Of a stretch of DNA of 64,000 bases, positions 1 to 8,927 are shown piece by piece (position 1 is the stretch's first letter; each line of letters opens with the position of its first letter). Source of the stretch: an uncultured Christensenella sp. (lineage in GTDB: Bacteria; Bacillota; Clostridia; Christensenellales; Borkfalkiaceae); NCBI GenBank assembly GCA_910586065.1, contig CAJUGI010000002.1:247968-311967 (forward strand), in the 5' to 3' direction. Under the pieces are notes generated by a model. The model was not told the origin of the DNA. It saw only the letters and a program-made list of their open reading frames with translations, and did no database searches. The translations under genes and the position numbers were made by a program.

Positions 1-1
1 T

Positions 2-685
2 AATAAGCTGATGAGGAATTTAAAGCTGAACGCACCCGGAACTTATAATCACAGCATAGTGGTTGCCCAGCTTGCGGAGGCGTGCGCGGGCGCCATAGGG
101 GAGGATTCGGAACTTGCGCGGGCGGCAGCGTATTATCACGACGTGGGTAAGCTTAAAAACCCCGAAATGTTCGCCGAGAACCAGAACGAGTACGATTTGC
201 ATAAGGAGCTTACCCCCGAACTATCCGTCGATATCATCCGTTCGCACGCCAAAGATGGGGCGAAACTTATTAAGAAACACCGCTTACCCGAATTTTTTGC
301 CGACGTTGCGGTGCAGCATCACGGCACGCTGCCCATAAAGTATTTTTACGCTAAGGCGCTTAAATTGAGCGACGGCGAACTGAACGCGGCAAATTACTCG
401 TACACCGGTCCTACGCCTACGACGAAGATTGCGGCTATTATAATGATTGCGGACGCATCGGAGGCGGCTACACGTTCTCTCCCCCAGCGGACTCCCGAAA
501 AAGTGGAGGCGCTTGTAAGCAGTATCGTTGAAGAAAGGGTCAATCTTGACCAGTTTGCCGACTGCGACATCACACTGCGCGAGCTGAACGTGGTAACGCG
601 CACGGTTGTAAACGAGCTGACTGGCGTTTATCATTCGCGCGTGCAGTACCCCAAACTGGTACTTTCGAAGAAAGGCAAAAACTGA
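2..685 (+). CDS. PgpH/YqfF-type HD-domain phosphohydrolase, C-terminal part
   Basis: The reading frame is open to the left edge, so only the cytoplasmic C-terminal domain is present. The N-terminal membrane part of this family lies outside the window. The HD signature is visible as YYHDVGK near residue 44 of the visible part, with a later QHHGT that fits the remaining metal ligands, and the preceding APGTYNHS segment is characteristic of the 7TM-HD family. Family members hydrolyse cyclic di-AMP. The gene ends two bases before ybeY, an order common in Bacillota. The assignment to PgpH rests on family resemblance and on this context. Confidence 0.85.
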   Translation, partial: NKLMRNLKLNAPGTYNHSIVVAQLAEACAGAIGEDSELARAAAYYHDVGKLKNPEMFAENQNEYDLHKELTPELSVDIIRSHAKDGAKLIKKHRLPEFFADVAVQHHGTLPIKYFYAKALKLSDGELNAANYSYTGPTPTTKIAAIIMIADASEAATRSLPQRTPEKVEALVSSIVEERVNLDQFADCDITLRELNVVTRTVVNELTGVYHSRVQYPKLVLSKKGKN

Positions 686-687
686 TT

Positions 688-1146
688 ATGTTAAAGATAT
701 ATTGCGACCAATTTGATTTTTCGGCGCTTGAAAAGGCGTTTGACGGAGAAACGGAAAGCGACTGCGTCCTTGCGGCGGAAATAGTTGTTACGGACGAGGA
801 AGAAATAAGGCGTTTGAACTGCGAAACGCGCGGAGTGGACGCGGTTACGGACGTGCTTAGTTATCCTTCGCTTGATAATATAAGGGGGGTAACGCTTAAA
901 AAAGCCGATTTCCCTATGGATTTGGACGAGGAAGGCAACCTGTTTTTGGGAAGCATTGCAATCTGCAAAAAACGCGCCGAAGAGCAGGCGGAAGAGTTTG
1001 GACACAGTTTTTTGAGGGAAGTCAATTATCTTGCGTGTCACGGAATGTGGCATCTTTTGGGTTACGACCATATGACCGACGGAGATAAGGCGGTTATGCG
1101 CGAACGCGAGGAGAAAGTAATGTCTAAGGCGGGGCTGAAGAGATGA
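688..1146 (+). CDS. ybeY: YbeY endoribonuclease / rRNA maturation factor
   Basis: This 152-residue protein has the usual family length. The zinc-binding signature HGMWHLLGYDH, with its three histidines, sits near residues 117-127. YbeY takes part in 16S rRNA 3' processing and ribosome quality control. The gene starts immediately after the HD-domain gene and its end overlaps the era start by four bases, so the three are probably co-transcribed and translationally coupled. No oddities were seen. Confidence 0.95.
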   Translation: MLKIYCDQFDFSALEKAFDGETESDCVLAAEIVVTDEEEIRRLNCETRGVDAVTDVLSYPSLDNIRGVTLKKADFPMDLDEEGNLFLGSIAICKKRAEEQAEEFGHSFLREVNYLACHGMWHLLGYDHMTDGDKAVMREREEKVMSKAGLKR

Positions 1147-2021
1147 AATCGGGGTTTATAGGAGTAATCGGGCGGGCGAACGCCGGCAAGAGCACGCTTG
1201 TTAACGTGCTTGTCGGAGAAAAGGTGGCAATCGTTTCGCCAAAGCCGCAGACGACGCGGAATTCAATAATGGGAGTTTTGACGACTGACGAACATCAGCT
1301 GGTTTTCGTGGATACCCCAGGCATTTACAAAAGCGGAAATTATTTGACCGACGTTATGCTAAAATCAACCGACGACGCCGCCAAGGACGTGGACTTTATT
1401 CTGTTTGTTCACGACGGTCATAGCGGGATATCCGACGGGGATATAGAACTGATGAAAAAGTATTCGTCGGGGCATATTCCTATGGCAATCGCGTATACGA
1501 AGATTGATATTATGCCCAAAGAGAACATTGCGTCTGACGTGAAAAAACTGTTTGACAGCGGGATAGAGTGCGACGTTTTGCCTGTTTCCGCAAGGAAATA
1601 TACCAATATCCGCAAGCTGGAAAAATATCTTGCCGGCAAGATGCCGGAGGGCGGAAAGGTGATTGAAGACGATATAGTTTCGGACAAGAGTGAAAAATTT
1701 ATGATTGCCGAAATTATGCGCGAAAAAATCCTTTTGAAATTCGACGACGAGGTGCCGCACGGCATTGCAATCGTAATCAACGAATTTAAAAAGCAAGAAA
1801 ACGGCGTTTATGAAATTAACCTTGACATAGTTTGCGAAAAGCCAAACCATAAGGCTATATTAATCGGTAAACAGGGCAGGGCGATAAAGGAAGTTTCTGC
1901 GTTTGCCCGCCAGGGCATGGAAAAGTTTTTGGGTGCGAAGGTGTTCCTTACCACATATGTGCGGGTTGAGGAGGATTGGCGCAACCGCCCGGGGCTTGTG
2001 AAAGAAATGTTCATTGTTTAA
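1143..2021 (+). CDS. era: GTPase Era
   Basis: The 292-residue protein has all expected Era features. The G1 loop GRANAGKS is near residues 10-17, G2 is the TTRNS region, G3 is DTPG, and G4 is TKID. A C-terminal KH domain follows, with the IGKQGRAIK loop near residue 241. Era binds the 3' end of 16S rRNA and acts in 30S subunit maturation. It follows ybeY with an ATGA overlap. The TAA stop is also the first part of a roughly 120-bp repeat element that recurs after the next gene. Confidence 0.97.
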   Translation: MKSGFIGVIGRANAGKSTLVNVLVGEKVAIVSPKPQTTRNSIMGVLTTDEHQLVFVDTPGIYKSGNYLTDVMLKSTDDAAKDVDFILFVHDGHSGISDGDIELMKKYSSGHIPMAIAYTKIDIMPKENIASDVKKLFDSGIECDVLPVSARKYTNIRKLEKYLAGKMPEGGKVIEDDIVSDKSEKFMIAEIMREKILLKFDDEVPHGIAIVINEFKKQENGVYEINLDIVCEKPNHKAILIGKQGRAIKEVSAFARQGMEKFLGAKVFLTTYVRVEEDWRNRPGLVKEMFIV

Positions 2022-2139
2022 AACGCATATATGCGTAGCATAACTTTGTTGCGTTCCGTGCCGCCTTCGGTCACATACTTAATTGTATGCTTCCTTGTCG
2101 GTACTCGCGCGCCTTGTTCTGCCCGCACTCTGCGTTTTA
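2019..2139. repeat. Interspersed repeat, copy A (begins at era stop)
   Basis: About 121 bp bounded by TAAAACGCA at the left and TGCGTTTTA at the right, which form terminal inverted repeats. The interior shares blocks with the element at 2335-2453, for example TTTGTTG, CTTCGGT, TTGTATG and CGGTACTCGCG. The first bases coincide with the era stop codon. No coding potential is seen. It resembles a small palindromic dispersed repeat (MITE- or REP-like). A role as a terminator or RNA processing element is inference. Confidence 0.7.
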
Positions 2140-2232
2140 GGGTAGCCGGCATCAGCTTCCGTAATAAGGCGTATTAAATTCGTGACGTATAATTACGTGA
2201 TTACGGCACATTCTATTTTTAAGAGGTGTGCT

Positions 2233-2337
2233 ATGAAAAAGGACAGAGACGCGGCGGAACTTGCCTGGAAGATGTTTGAAAAGACGGGTAATGTGAGCTA
2301 TTATATGCTTTACAAACAGCTTGAAGGAAGAGAGTAA
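2233..2337 (+). CDS. yqzL: YqzL-like micro-protein
   Basis: This 34-residue ORF starts 7 bases after AAGAGGTG, a good ribosome binding site. The sequence contains a WKMFEKTGN segment followed by YYMLYKQLE, which matches the short YqzL family pattern of tryptophan, phenylalanine, TGN and then a YLLYK-like block. In Bacillus, yqzL also lies between era and recO, so the position supports the call. The function is unknown. Both sides are flanked by copies of the same repeat element. Confidence 0.75.
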   Translation: MKKDRDAAELAWKMFEKTGNVSYYMLYKQLEGRE

Positions 2338-2453
2338 AACGCATATATTCGAATAGATTTGTTGTGTACCGTACAGCTTTCGGTGAAAAACTTCGTTGTA
2401 TGTTCGCTTGCCGGTACTCGCGTGCTTGGTTTTGCTTGTATCTATGCGTTTTA
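2335..2453. repeat. Interspersed repeat, copy B (begins at yqzL stop)
   Basis: About 119 bp, again starting with TAAAACGCATATAT at a stop codon and ending with TGCGTTTTA. It aligns with copy A over most of its length with scattered substitutions, so the two are old relatives and not a fresh duplication. It separates yqzL from recO by about 140 bp. Confidence 0.7.
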
Positions 2454-2477
2454 GATTACTAAGGCTATTTAATTTTT

Positions 2478-3197
2478 ATGGAAGTTAAGGTTAACGGGGT
2501 TACGCTGAGAGCCGCCGATTACAACGAAAACGACAAGATTATAACCCTTTTGACCGCCGAATCGGGGAAGATTACGGCGGCGGTAAAGGGCGTTAAAAAG
2601 GCGGGTGCAAAACTCAGGTTTGCCGCCCAGCCTTTTTGTTTTGCCGAATTTGTTCTGGCGCGGCGCGGAGAGAAATATACCGTTATCGGCGCGGCGGAAG
2701 CCGAGAGTTTTTACGATTTACGCACCGACGTGAACAAGTTTTATGCGGCGAGCGCCGCCGCAGAGGCCGCTTTGAATTTAACATTTGAAGGAGACGGTGA
2801 CAGGGAAATTTTGTACAAGCTTTTAAAGACGTTTTCGGATATGTGCGGCGGTGACGAAAAACAGGCGCTTATCGGATTTTTGACTTTTTCGTTAAGGCGT
2901 GCGGGCTACGGGCTGGCGCTTGACAATTGCGTTAAATGCGGCGCCCCGCTTCTGGGCAGGGATAGGCTGAGGTTTGACTTTGACGCGGGGGCTTTCAGTT
3001 GTTACGACTGCGGCGAAGGCGCCGGTGCGAGCAGGGTAACTTATAACGTTTTTCGCAAGATTGACGGTAAAAATTTTGAAGAGGATTTTATAACCGGCGA
3101 CGGCGAAAAGCGCGCTTTACGGCTTTTAAGGGAATACTTTTCGTACAAGCTTAATTTTGCGTTTAAAAGTTTGTCGGAATACATAAGGCTGATTTGA
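2478..3197 (+). CDS. recO: DNA repair protein RecO
   Basis: The 239-residue protein has the RecO layout. An N-terminal OB fold contains the LLTAESGKITAAVKGVKK segment typical of the family, and a helical C-terminal domain carries a zinc-binding cysteine set (CVKCGAP near residue 153 and CYDCG near residue 174). RecO loads RecA on SSB-coated single strands with RecR. The location after era is conserved in Bacillota. There is no obvious AGGAGG before the ATG, so translation initiation may be weak. Confidence 0.93.
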   Translation: MEVKVNGVTLRAADYNENDKIITLLTAESGKITAAVKGVKKAGAKLRFAAQPFCFAEFVLARRGEKYTVIGAAEAESFYDLRTDVNKFYAASAAAEAALNLTFEGDGDREILYKLLKTFSDMCGGDEKQALIGFLTFSLRRAGYGLALDNCVKCGAPLLGRDRLRFDFDAGAFSCYDCGEGAGASRVTYNVFRKIDGKNFEEDFITGDGEKRALRLLREYFSYKLNFAFKSLSEYIRLI

Positions 3198-3720
3198 AAA
3201 ATATTTGAGTGTTGCCATTTCCGTGCGGCGTTATAAGAAGTTAAACAAGTTTTAAGGAGAAAATAGAAGTTGTTCTCTTTGACGGAACAAAATAGAAATC
3301 GGGAAAAATAAAGTGCGGAGCGTTTGAAGAGGCGGAAAAGCTTTTAAGAGAGTGTGCTTTGAAGCCGCTTGCTATTTCGTTTTTTATTTATGAGAACAAG
3401 GGAAATTACTTCGCTTGAAGTCAAAATTAACGGAGAACTTGCAGCTTTGACCTTTTTTAGCAAGAAAGACGGCTAGGATTATGATTATATAGATTGCGGC
3501 TACTAGAAGAATACGGCGGGTTTTGCTTGTGGTTGTCAATCAGCAGACATAAAGACAATGTTAGATTTTTGAATGGCAAAGGGATGAAAACGGATTTTAT
3601 TGAGGGGGAATTTGTCGTAACGCAGAACAGGCAATAGAATGCGTTAAGCGGTTTTTTGAAAGCAGTGATTTGCCCGCCCGCATAGAACGGGAAAGAATTT
3701 TATAATATTTGCGAATTAAA
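3198..3720 (+). pseudogene. Decayed coding remnant
   Basis: No intact gene fills the 725 bp between recO and ppdK. Short plus-strand stretches look protein-like but are broken by stops and frame changes, for example KINGELAALTFF followed by a stop and DYDYIDCG, and later FIEGEFVVTQNRQ. They suggest one degraded gene of unknown family. The 3720-3922 part is AT-rich and probably holds the ppdK promoter, but no convincing -35/-10 pair was found. Confidence 0.3.
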
Positions 3721-3922
3721 GCGGTCTGAATATTTTCGGTCCGCAATTTTTGTTTTTGATTGAAGCTGATTGAATTGTAAACGGTTCTGCGCCTGTTTTT
3801 ATGCAATTAACTTACAAAATATAATAATAGTAAAAAATTTATTTTAATTGCTTGCTTAATTATGCGTTTTGTATTAAACTTAATTAAGTATTTAAATAAC
3901 AATTTTTTTGGAGGAATTTTTA

Positions 3923-6571
3923 ATGGCAAAGAAGTATTGCTACCTCTTTACAGAGGGTAATGCAAACATGAGAGAGCTTTTGGGCGGTAAGGGCGCAAAC
4001 CTTGCGGAAATGACGAATATCGGGCTTCCCGTGCCTCAGGGATTTACGATTTCGACAGAAGCTTGCACGCAGTATTACGAGGACGGTCGCAGGATTAACG
4101 ACGACATTCAGGCGGAAATTCTTTCTTATATAGACAAGATGGAAAAAATTTGCGGGAAGAAGTTCGGCGACAAGGAAAATCCACTGCTTGTTTCGGTGCG
4201 CTCGGGTGCGAGAGCTTCCATGCCAGGAATGATGGACACCATTTTGAACCTTGGACTTAATGAAGACGTAGTTAATACCATTGCCGCTAAATCGGGCAAT
4301 CCCCGTTGGGCGTGGGACTGTTACAGAAGATTTATCCAGATGTTCTCCGACGTCGTTATGGAAGTCGGCAAGAAATATTTTGAAAAACTCATCGATGAAA
4401 TGAAGGGAAAGAAGGGTGTAACGCAGGACGTAGAGCTTGATGCGAACGACCTTAAAGCTCTTGCTCACCAGTTTAAAGACGAGTATAAAAAGCAGCTTGG
4501 GAAAGAGTTCCCCAACGACCCCAAGGAACAGCTTTTCGAGGCGGTTAAAGCCGTATTCCGTTCGTGGGACAACCCCCGCGCGAACATTTACCGTATGGAC
4601 CACGACATACCTTACAGCTGGGGTACCGCGGTTAACGTGCAGATGATGGCTTTCGGCAACATGGGCGACAACTGCGGCACGGGCGTTGCATTCACGCGTA
4701 ACCCCGCAACCGGCGAAAAGGGACTTATGGGCGAATTCCTCACCAATGCTCAGGGCGAAGACGTGGTTGCAGGCGTGCGCACTCCGATGCCCATTGCTAA
4801 AATGGCTGAAGTGTTCCCCGACGTTTATAAGCAGTTCCTTAAAGTTTGCGAAATTCTCGAAGACCATTACCGCGATATGCAGGATATGGAATTCACCGTT
4901 GAAAACGAAAAGCTTTATATGTTGCAGACGCGTAACGGCAAGCGTACCGCGGCTGCTGCGATTAAGATTGCGTGCGACCTCATCGACGAGGGTATGATAA
5001 CCGAAGAGCAGGCTATAATGCAGATTGACGCTAAGTCGCTCGATATGCTGCTTCACCCCCAGTTTGACGCCAAGGCTTTGAAGGAGGCCGACAAGAACAA
5101 CGTTGTTGGCAAGGGTATTGCGGCTTCTCCCGGCGCGGCGGCGGGCAGTATCGTGTTCACTGCCGAGGACGCGGTTATCGAAGGAAAGAAGGGCAAGAAG
5201 GTAGTTCTTGTACGCCTTGAAACTTCGCCCGAAGATATCGAAGGTATGAAGTTCGCGCAGGGTATTTTAACCGTTCGCGGCGGACAGACCTCTCACGCGG
5301 CGGTTGTTGCGCGCGGCATGGGAACCTGCTGCGTATCCGGATGCGGCGACATTAAGATGGACGAAGAAAACAAGTGCTTTACGCTTTCGGGCAAAGTTTA
5401 TCATGAGGGCGACGGCATTTCTTTGGACGGGTCTACCGGTAACATTTACGACTGCCTTATTCCGACCGTTCCCGCAGACCCCAATTCTGGTTATTTCGGC
5501 AGAATTATGGAACTTGCCGACAAATATAAGGCGCTGGGCGTAAGAACCAACGCGGATACTCCCAAGGACGCAAAACAGGCGGCGGCGTTCGGCGCGCAGG
5601 GCATCGGTCTTTGCCGCACCGAGCATATGTTCTTCGACCCCGCTCGTATCGGCGCGTTCAGAGAAATGATTTGCTCCGACACGGTTGAGGAGAGAGAAGC
5701 GGCGCTCGCTAAAATCGAGCCTATGCAGCAGGCGGACTTTGAAGGCTTGATGGAAGCTTTGGAAGGTCAGCCCGTTACAATCCGTTTCCTTGACCCTCCT
5801 CTTCACGAGTTCGTTCCCACGGACGAGGAAGATATTGCGGCGCTTGCAAAGGCGCAGGGCAAGAGCGTTGCACAGATTAAGCAGATTATTTCCGACTTGC
5901 ATGAATTTAACCCTATGATGGGACACAGAGGCTGCCGTCTTACGGTAACTTATCCCGAAATTGCCGTAATGCAGACTAAAGCGGTTATTAAGGCGGCGAT
6001 TGCCGTTCAGAAGCGCCACAAAGGCTGGAAGGTTGTTCCCGAAATTATGATTCCCCTCGTAGGCGAGGTTAAGGAACTTAAATACGTTAAGGACGTTGTA
6101 GTTAAGACGGCGGACGCGGTTATTAAGGAAGCAAAAGCTAAGCTTAAATACGAAGTCGGCACTATGATTGAAATACCTCGCGCGGCGCTTACTGCGGACG
6201 ACATTGCAAAGAACGCAGATTTCTTCTGCTTCGGTACCAACGACTTGACGCAGATGACGTTTGGTTTCTCGCGCGACGACGCAGGCAAATTCCTGCCTTC
6301 GTACTATGCGAACAAGATTTATGAAAGCGACCCGTTTGCCCGCCTTGACACCGTCGGCGTGGGCAAGCTTATGGAAACGGCTGTTAAGCTTGGCAAAAAG
6401 AGCAACAAAAAACTGCACGTAGGCATTTGCGGCGAACATGGCGGAGACCCTTCGTCAATCGAGTTCTGCCACAAAATCGGTTTGAATTATGTTTCGTGCT
6501 CTCCCTACCGCGTGCCCATAGCGCGTCTTGCGGCTGCACAAGCGAATATTAAAAACCCGAGAAAGAAATAA
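3923..6571 (+). CDS. ppdK: Pyruvate, phosphate dikinase
   Basis: The 882-residue enzyme interconverts pyruvate, ATP and phosphate with phosphoenolpyruvate, AMP and diphosphate. An N-terminal ATP-grasp nucleotide-binding domain begins LLGGKGANLAEM and includes SVRSGARASMPGMMDT. The phosphohistidine swivel domain has the GGQTSHAAVVARGMG signature with the catalytic histidine. The C-terminal PEP/pyruvate TIM barrel includes GLCRTEHMFF, FGTNDLTQMTFG and the CGEHGGDP loop. The start is placed at 3923 because GGAGG lies 8 bases upstream. An in-frame ATG 15 bases earlier has no such site. A clear terminator follows. Confidence 0.97.
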   Translation: MAKKYCYLFTEGNANMRELLGGKGANLAEMTNIGLPVPQGFTISTEACTQYYEDGRRINDDIQAEILSYIDKMEKICGKKFGDKENPLLVSVRSGARASMPGMMDTILNLGLNEDVVNTIAAKSGNPRWAWDCYRRFIQMFSDVVMEVGKKYFEKLIDEMKGKKGVTQDVELDANDLKALAHQFKDEYKKQLGKEFPNDPKEQLFEAVKAVFRSWDNPRANIYRMDHDIPYSWGTAVNVQMMAFGNMGDNCGTGVAFTRNPATGEKGLMGEFLTNAQGEDVVAGVRTPMPIAKMAEVFPDVYKQFLKVCEILEDHYRDMQDMEFTVENEKLYMLQTRNGKRTAAAAIKIACDLIDEGMITEEQAIMQIDAKSLDMLLHPQFDAKALKEADKNNVVGKGIAASPGAAAGSIVFTAEDAVIEGKKGKKVVLVRLETSPEDIEGMKFAQGILTVRGGQTSHAAVVARGMGTCCVSGCGDIKMDEENKCFTLSGKVYHEGDGISLDGSTGNIYDCLIPTVPADPNSGYFGRIMELADKYKALGVRTNADTPKDAKQAAAFGAQGIGLCRTEHMFFDPARIGAFREMICSDTVEEREAALAKIEPMQQADFEGLMEALEGQPVTIRFLDPPLHEFVPTDEEDIAALAKAQGKSVAQIKQIISDLHEFNPMMGHRGCRLTVTYPEIAVMQTKAVIKAAIAVQKRHKGWKVVPEIMIPLVGEVKELKYVKDVVVKTADAVIKEAKAKLKYEVGTMIEIPRAALTADDIAKNADFFCFGTNDLTQMTFGFSRDDAGKFLPSYYANKIYESDPFARLDTVGVGKLMETAVKLGKKSNKKLHVGICGEHGGDPSSIEFCHKIGLNYVSCSPYRVPIARLAAAQANIKNPRKK

Positions 6572-6580
6572 GACAAAATT

Positions 6581-6610
6581 AGGCCGTTTTCGTTAGAAAA
6601 CGGCCTTTTT
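6581..6610 (+). terminator. Intrinsic terminator of ppdK
   Basis: Perfect 11-bp stem (AGGCCGTTTTC with GAAAACGGCCT) and a GTTA loop, followed by a run of T. It lies ten bases after the ppdK stop. Confidence 0.92.
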
Positions 6611-6675
6611 ATGCCCATTTTATGTAAAATTATTGCTAGTCTTGCATTTGTATGTATTGATAAAATAATATTTTC

Positions 6676-6720
6676 GTGTAATAGAAAATCAGGTTTTTTA
6701 CTTGCTATTACACTGATTTT
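6676..6720. repeat. Interleaved inverted repeats upstream of the recombinase
   Basis: GTGTAATAG (6676-6684) pairs with CTATTACAC (6705-6713), and AAAATCA (6685-6691) pairs with TGATTTT (6714-6720). The order S1-S2-S1'-S2' is that of a pseudoknot. A further GTGTAATAA occurs near 6736. The 250 bp between ppdK and the recombinase holds no gene. The repeat could be part of an old attachment region or an RNA structure. Confidence 0.35.
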
Positions 6721-6860
6721 TCGGACTACGGCAGCAAGTCGTGTAATAACCAACTGAATAACTCTTGATAAAGCTCTGCAATAAAGTGGTTGCGGAGCTT
6801 TTGCGTTCTCTTGATAGGGTGTATTTTAAGATAACCAATACAAGTAAAGGAGAACAAAAA

Positions 6861-8387
6861 ATGAAAAATTATCAAACAGTCGGCAACAAAAAAGTAGTGT
6901 TCTATGGACGGGTATCTACGGAACACGAAGAGCAGACCTATGCATTGGGCAATCAAATGCAGTGGTACGAGGAATTAAAGAAAAGCTATCCCAATTGGAA
7001 TGTCATTGAAAGATATGTAGATGACGGAATAACAGGAACGCAAGCCAAGAAACGTCCTGAATTTATGAGAATGATAGATGACGCGAAAAGGGGTAAGTTT
7101 GACTTAATTGTAACACGGGAAGTTGCGAGATTCGCGAGAAATACAGTCGAGTGTCTTGAAATTACAAGACAACTGAAAAATTATGGAGTAGAAGTATTTT
7201 TTGTACAGGAGGGAATTTGGACTATGGAAAATGAAGGAGAAATGATTTTGACGATAAGGGCTATGGTAGCGCAGGAAGAAAGCCGTAAGATGTCGGAAAG
7301 AATTAAGGCGGGACAAGCCATCAGTAGAAAAAACGGCGTATTATACGGAAACGGAAATCTGCTGGGTTATGACAGGGTAGGCGATTCTTATGTAATAAAT
7401 GAAGAACAAGCAGAAACTGTACGTATGATTTTTAACATGTACGAGTCGGGCTTCGGACTTCAAATGATTCGGGACGAACTGATTAAAAGAGGGAGAAAGA
7501 ATTCAAGCGGAATTGTTAAATGGGACAATACAAGAATATCGCGGTGCCTGCATAACTCTGCTTATAAGGGAGTTGTTGCCTATAATAAATCGCATAGGAA
7601 TAACTATCTCGAACAGAAAGTTATAGTAAATCACGATGAAGATACGTTTGAGTATGTTAGTGCTAATTTTGAGCCGATTATATCCGAAGAACAGTGGGAA
7701 CACTGTAAACTTATCAGAGAAAGCAAAAGAAATCTGTGGTTGGTAAATGTAAACGGCAAGGCAAAAATACAATATTCAGGAATAAATAAAAGCGGTAACG
7801 TTTGGACAAAAAAGTTGAGATGTCGTTGCGGTTCTTCTATGCGAATGGAAAAATGGAGACCTAAATTAAACGGTGAAAAACCTGTAGGTTATAAATGCTA
7901 TAATCAGTTAAATAAGGGAGCTAATAAAATTACGAACAGAGAAAGTGAAGGTTTTTGCGATATGCGAGCTATATGCGGTTGGAAGCTTGAAATGATGGCA
8001 AAAGCAGTTTTCAGAAAAGTTTGGAAAGATAGCGAGCTATTAGAAAAAGCCATTAAAATCTTTATGAACGAAACTGTTATGGAACAGCAAGATATCGATA
8101 GAATAAGGAACGGTTATAGGTTGGAGATTAAAAAGTTGTCCGAAAAAGCAGAGCGCCTTATTGAAATGCGTCTTAACGGCGAAATAGACAGAGAAACTTA
8201 TTTAAGAATAAAAGCTACTGTCGATGCTGACAAAAAACAAGCCGAGCAACAATTCAGAAACTATTTCAGCGTTAGGATGTCCGTACTTGTTACCTATTCC
8301 AAACGAAACCGCAAACAATCCGGACTTAATCCAGTTTCTTTTCAATGCCCGCCAACTATCTCTTGCCCCATGATGCGGAATCTGTAG
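6861..8387 (+). CDS. Large serine recombinase, 3' end possibly chimeric
   Basis: The N-terminal resolvase domain begins VVFYGRVSTEHEEQTYALGNQ, with the catalytic serine in GRVST and arginines in REVARFARN. It is followed by the recombinase domain (GYDRVGDSYVINEEQAETV), a zinc-ribbon beta domain with RCRCGSSMRMEKW, and a coiled-coil motif rich in K and E near residues 420-465. AAAGGAG precedes the chosen ATG. Such enzymes insert mobile elements at att sites. The last 35-40 residues are read from DNA that also encodes a metallo-beta-lactamase fragment on the other strand, so the native C-terminus was probably lost or fused. No cargo genes remain. Confidence 0.85.
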   Translation: MKNYQTVGNKKVVFYGRVSTEHEEQTYALGNQMQWYEELKKSYPNWNVIERYVDDGITGTQAKKRPEFMRMIDDAKRGKFDLIVTREVARFARNTVECLEITRQLKNYGVEVFFVQEGIWTMENEGEMILTIRAMVAQEESRKMSERIKAGQAISRKNGVLYGNGNLLGYDRVGDSYVINEEQAETVRMIFNMYESGFGLQMIRDELIKRGRKNSSGIVKWDNTRISRCLHNSAYKGVVAYNKSHRNNYLEQKVIVNHDEDTFEYVSANFEPIISEEQWEHCKLIRESKRNLWLVNVNGKAKIQYSGINKSGNVWTKKLRCRCGSSMRMEKWRPKLNGEKPVGYKCYNQLNKGANKITNRESEGFCDMRAICGWKLEMMAKAVFRKVWKDSELLEKAIKIFMNETVMEQQDIDRIRNGYRLEIKKLSEKAERLIEMRLNGEIDRETYLRIKATVDADKKQAEQQFRNYFSVRMSVLVTYSKRNRKQSGLNPVSFQCPPTISCPMMRNL

Positions 8388-8870
8388 CACAGCTATTGCT
8401 TTATTAGACAGTTTGCTTCTGATTATCCGTTGCATACTCCTGTCCATACTGCCGTCGCCGGTTAAAAGCGTTGCCGCGCTTTCCGAAAAGCAAACTTCAT
8501 TACAAGTCCTGCAATTAAAATATTTAAACTGCTCCGGATAATGCAACAACATGACAGAAGTATTATTCAAAGCCGTACCGCTTTTAAATACTTTTTTGTA
8601 AATTTCAGATAAACGGTTAAATCCGTCGTCGTTGTTCACAATATAATTGAACAGCTCGTCCTGTCCTATTCCAAGTTTTTCCAGCTCAGTATCCAAGGTG
8701 TTTTTCCACTCATTCAGCTTTTTTTGTTTAGCGCTTTTATTGAGCAACATAAAATTCCAGTTATTACGCGCGGAATCCAGAGGCTCTGCGGAAATTGCAT
8801 TTGAAAAGTTAAATGTTGTTTTTGTTACGCAATTGAATTCGTTTGAATATAGAATAGTTGTTTGAATAAA
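8202..8870 (-). pseudogene. Metallo-beta-lactamase fold protein fragment
   Basis: The frame is open from 8870 to 8202, but there is no start with a ribosome binding site at its upstream end. The segment LTGDGSMDRSMQ followed by VLQIPHHGARDSW and later GNKYGHPNAEIV matches the C-terminal half of ComEC/MBL-type hydrolases. Both ends look truncated. The upstream part is lost at about 8871, and the downstream part runs into the serine recombinase gene near 8265. It is most simply a host gene interrupted by an old integration. Confidence 0.65.
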
Positions 8871-8886
8871 TTATAAAAATAATAAA

Positions 8887-8922
8887 TCGCCCCGACGCTG
8901 AATGGTTAAGGCGTCGGGGCGA
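8887..8922. terminator. Bidirectional terminator
   Basis: A 12-bp stem (TCGCCCCGACGC with GCGTCGGGGCGA) is flanked by CATTTTTATT on the plus strand and TTTATTATTT on the minus strand. It lies just after the stop of the lipoprotein gene. Confidence 0.85.
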
Positions 8923-8927
8923 CATTT

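Noticed and set aside
3920..6439. Long minus-strand frames opposite ppdK
   Set aside because: They are shadows of the strong codon pattern of ppdK, and no family is recognisable in them.
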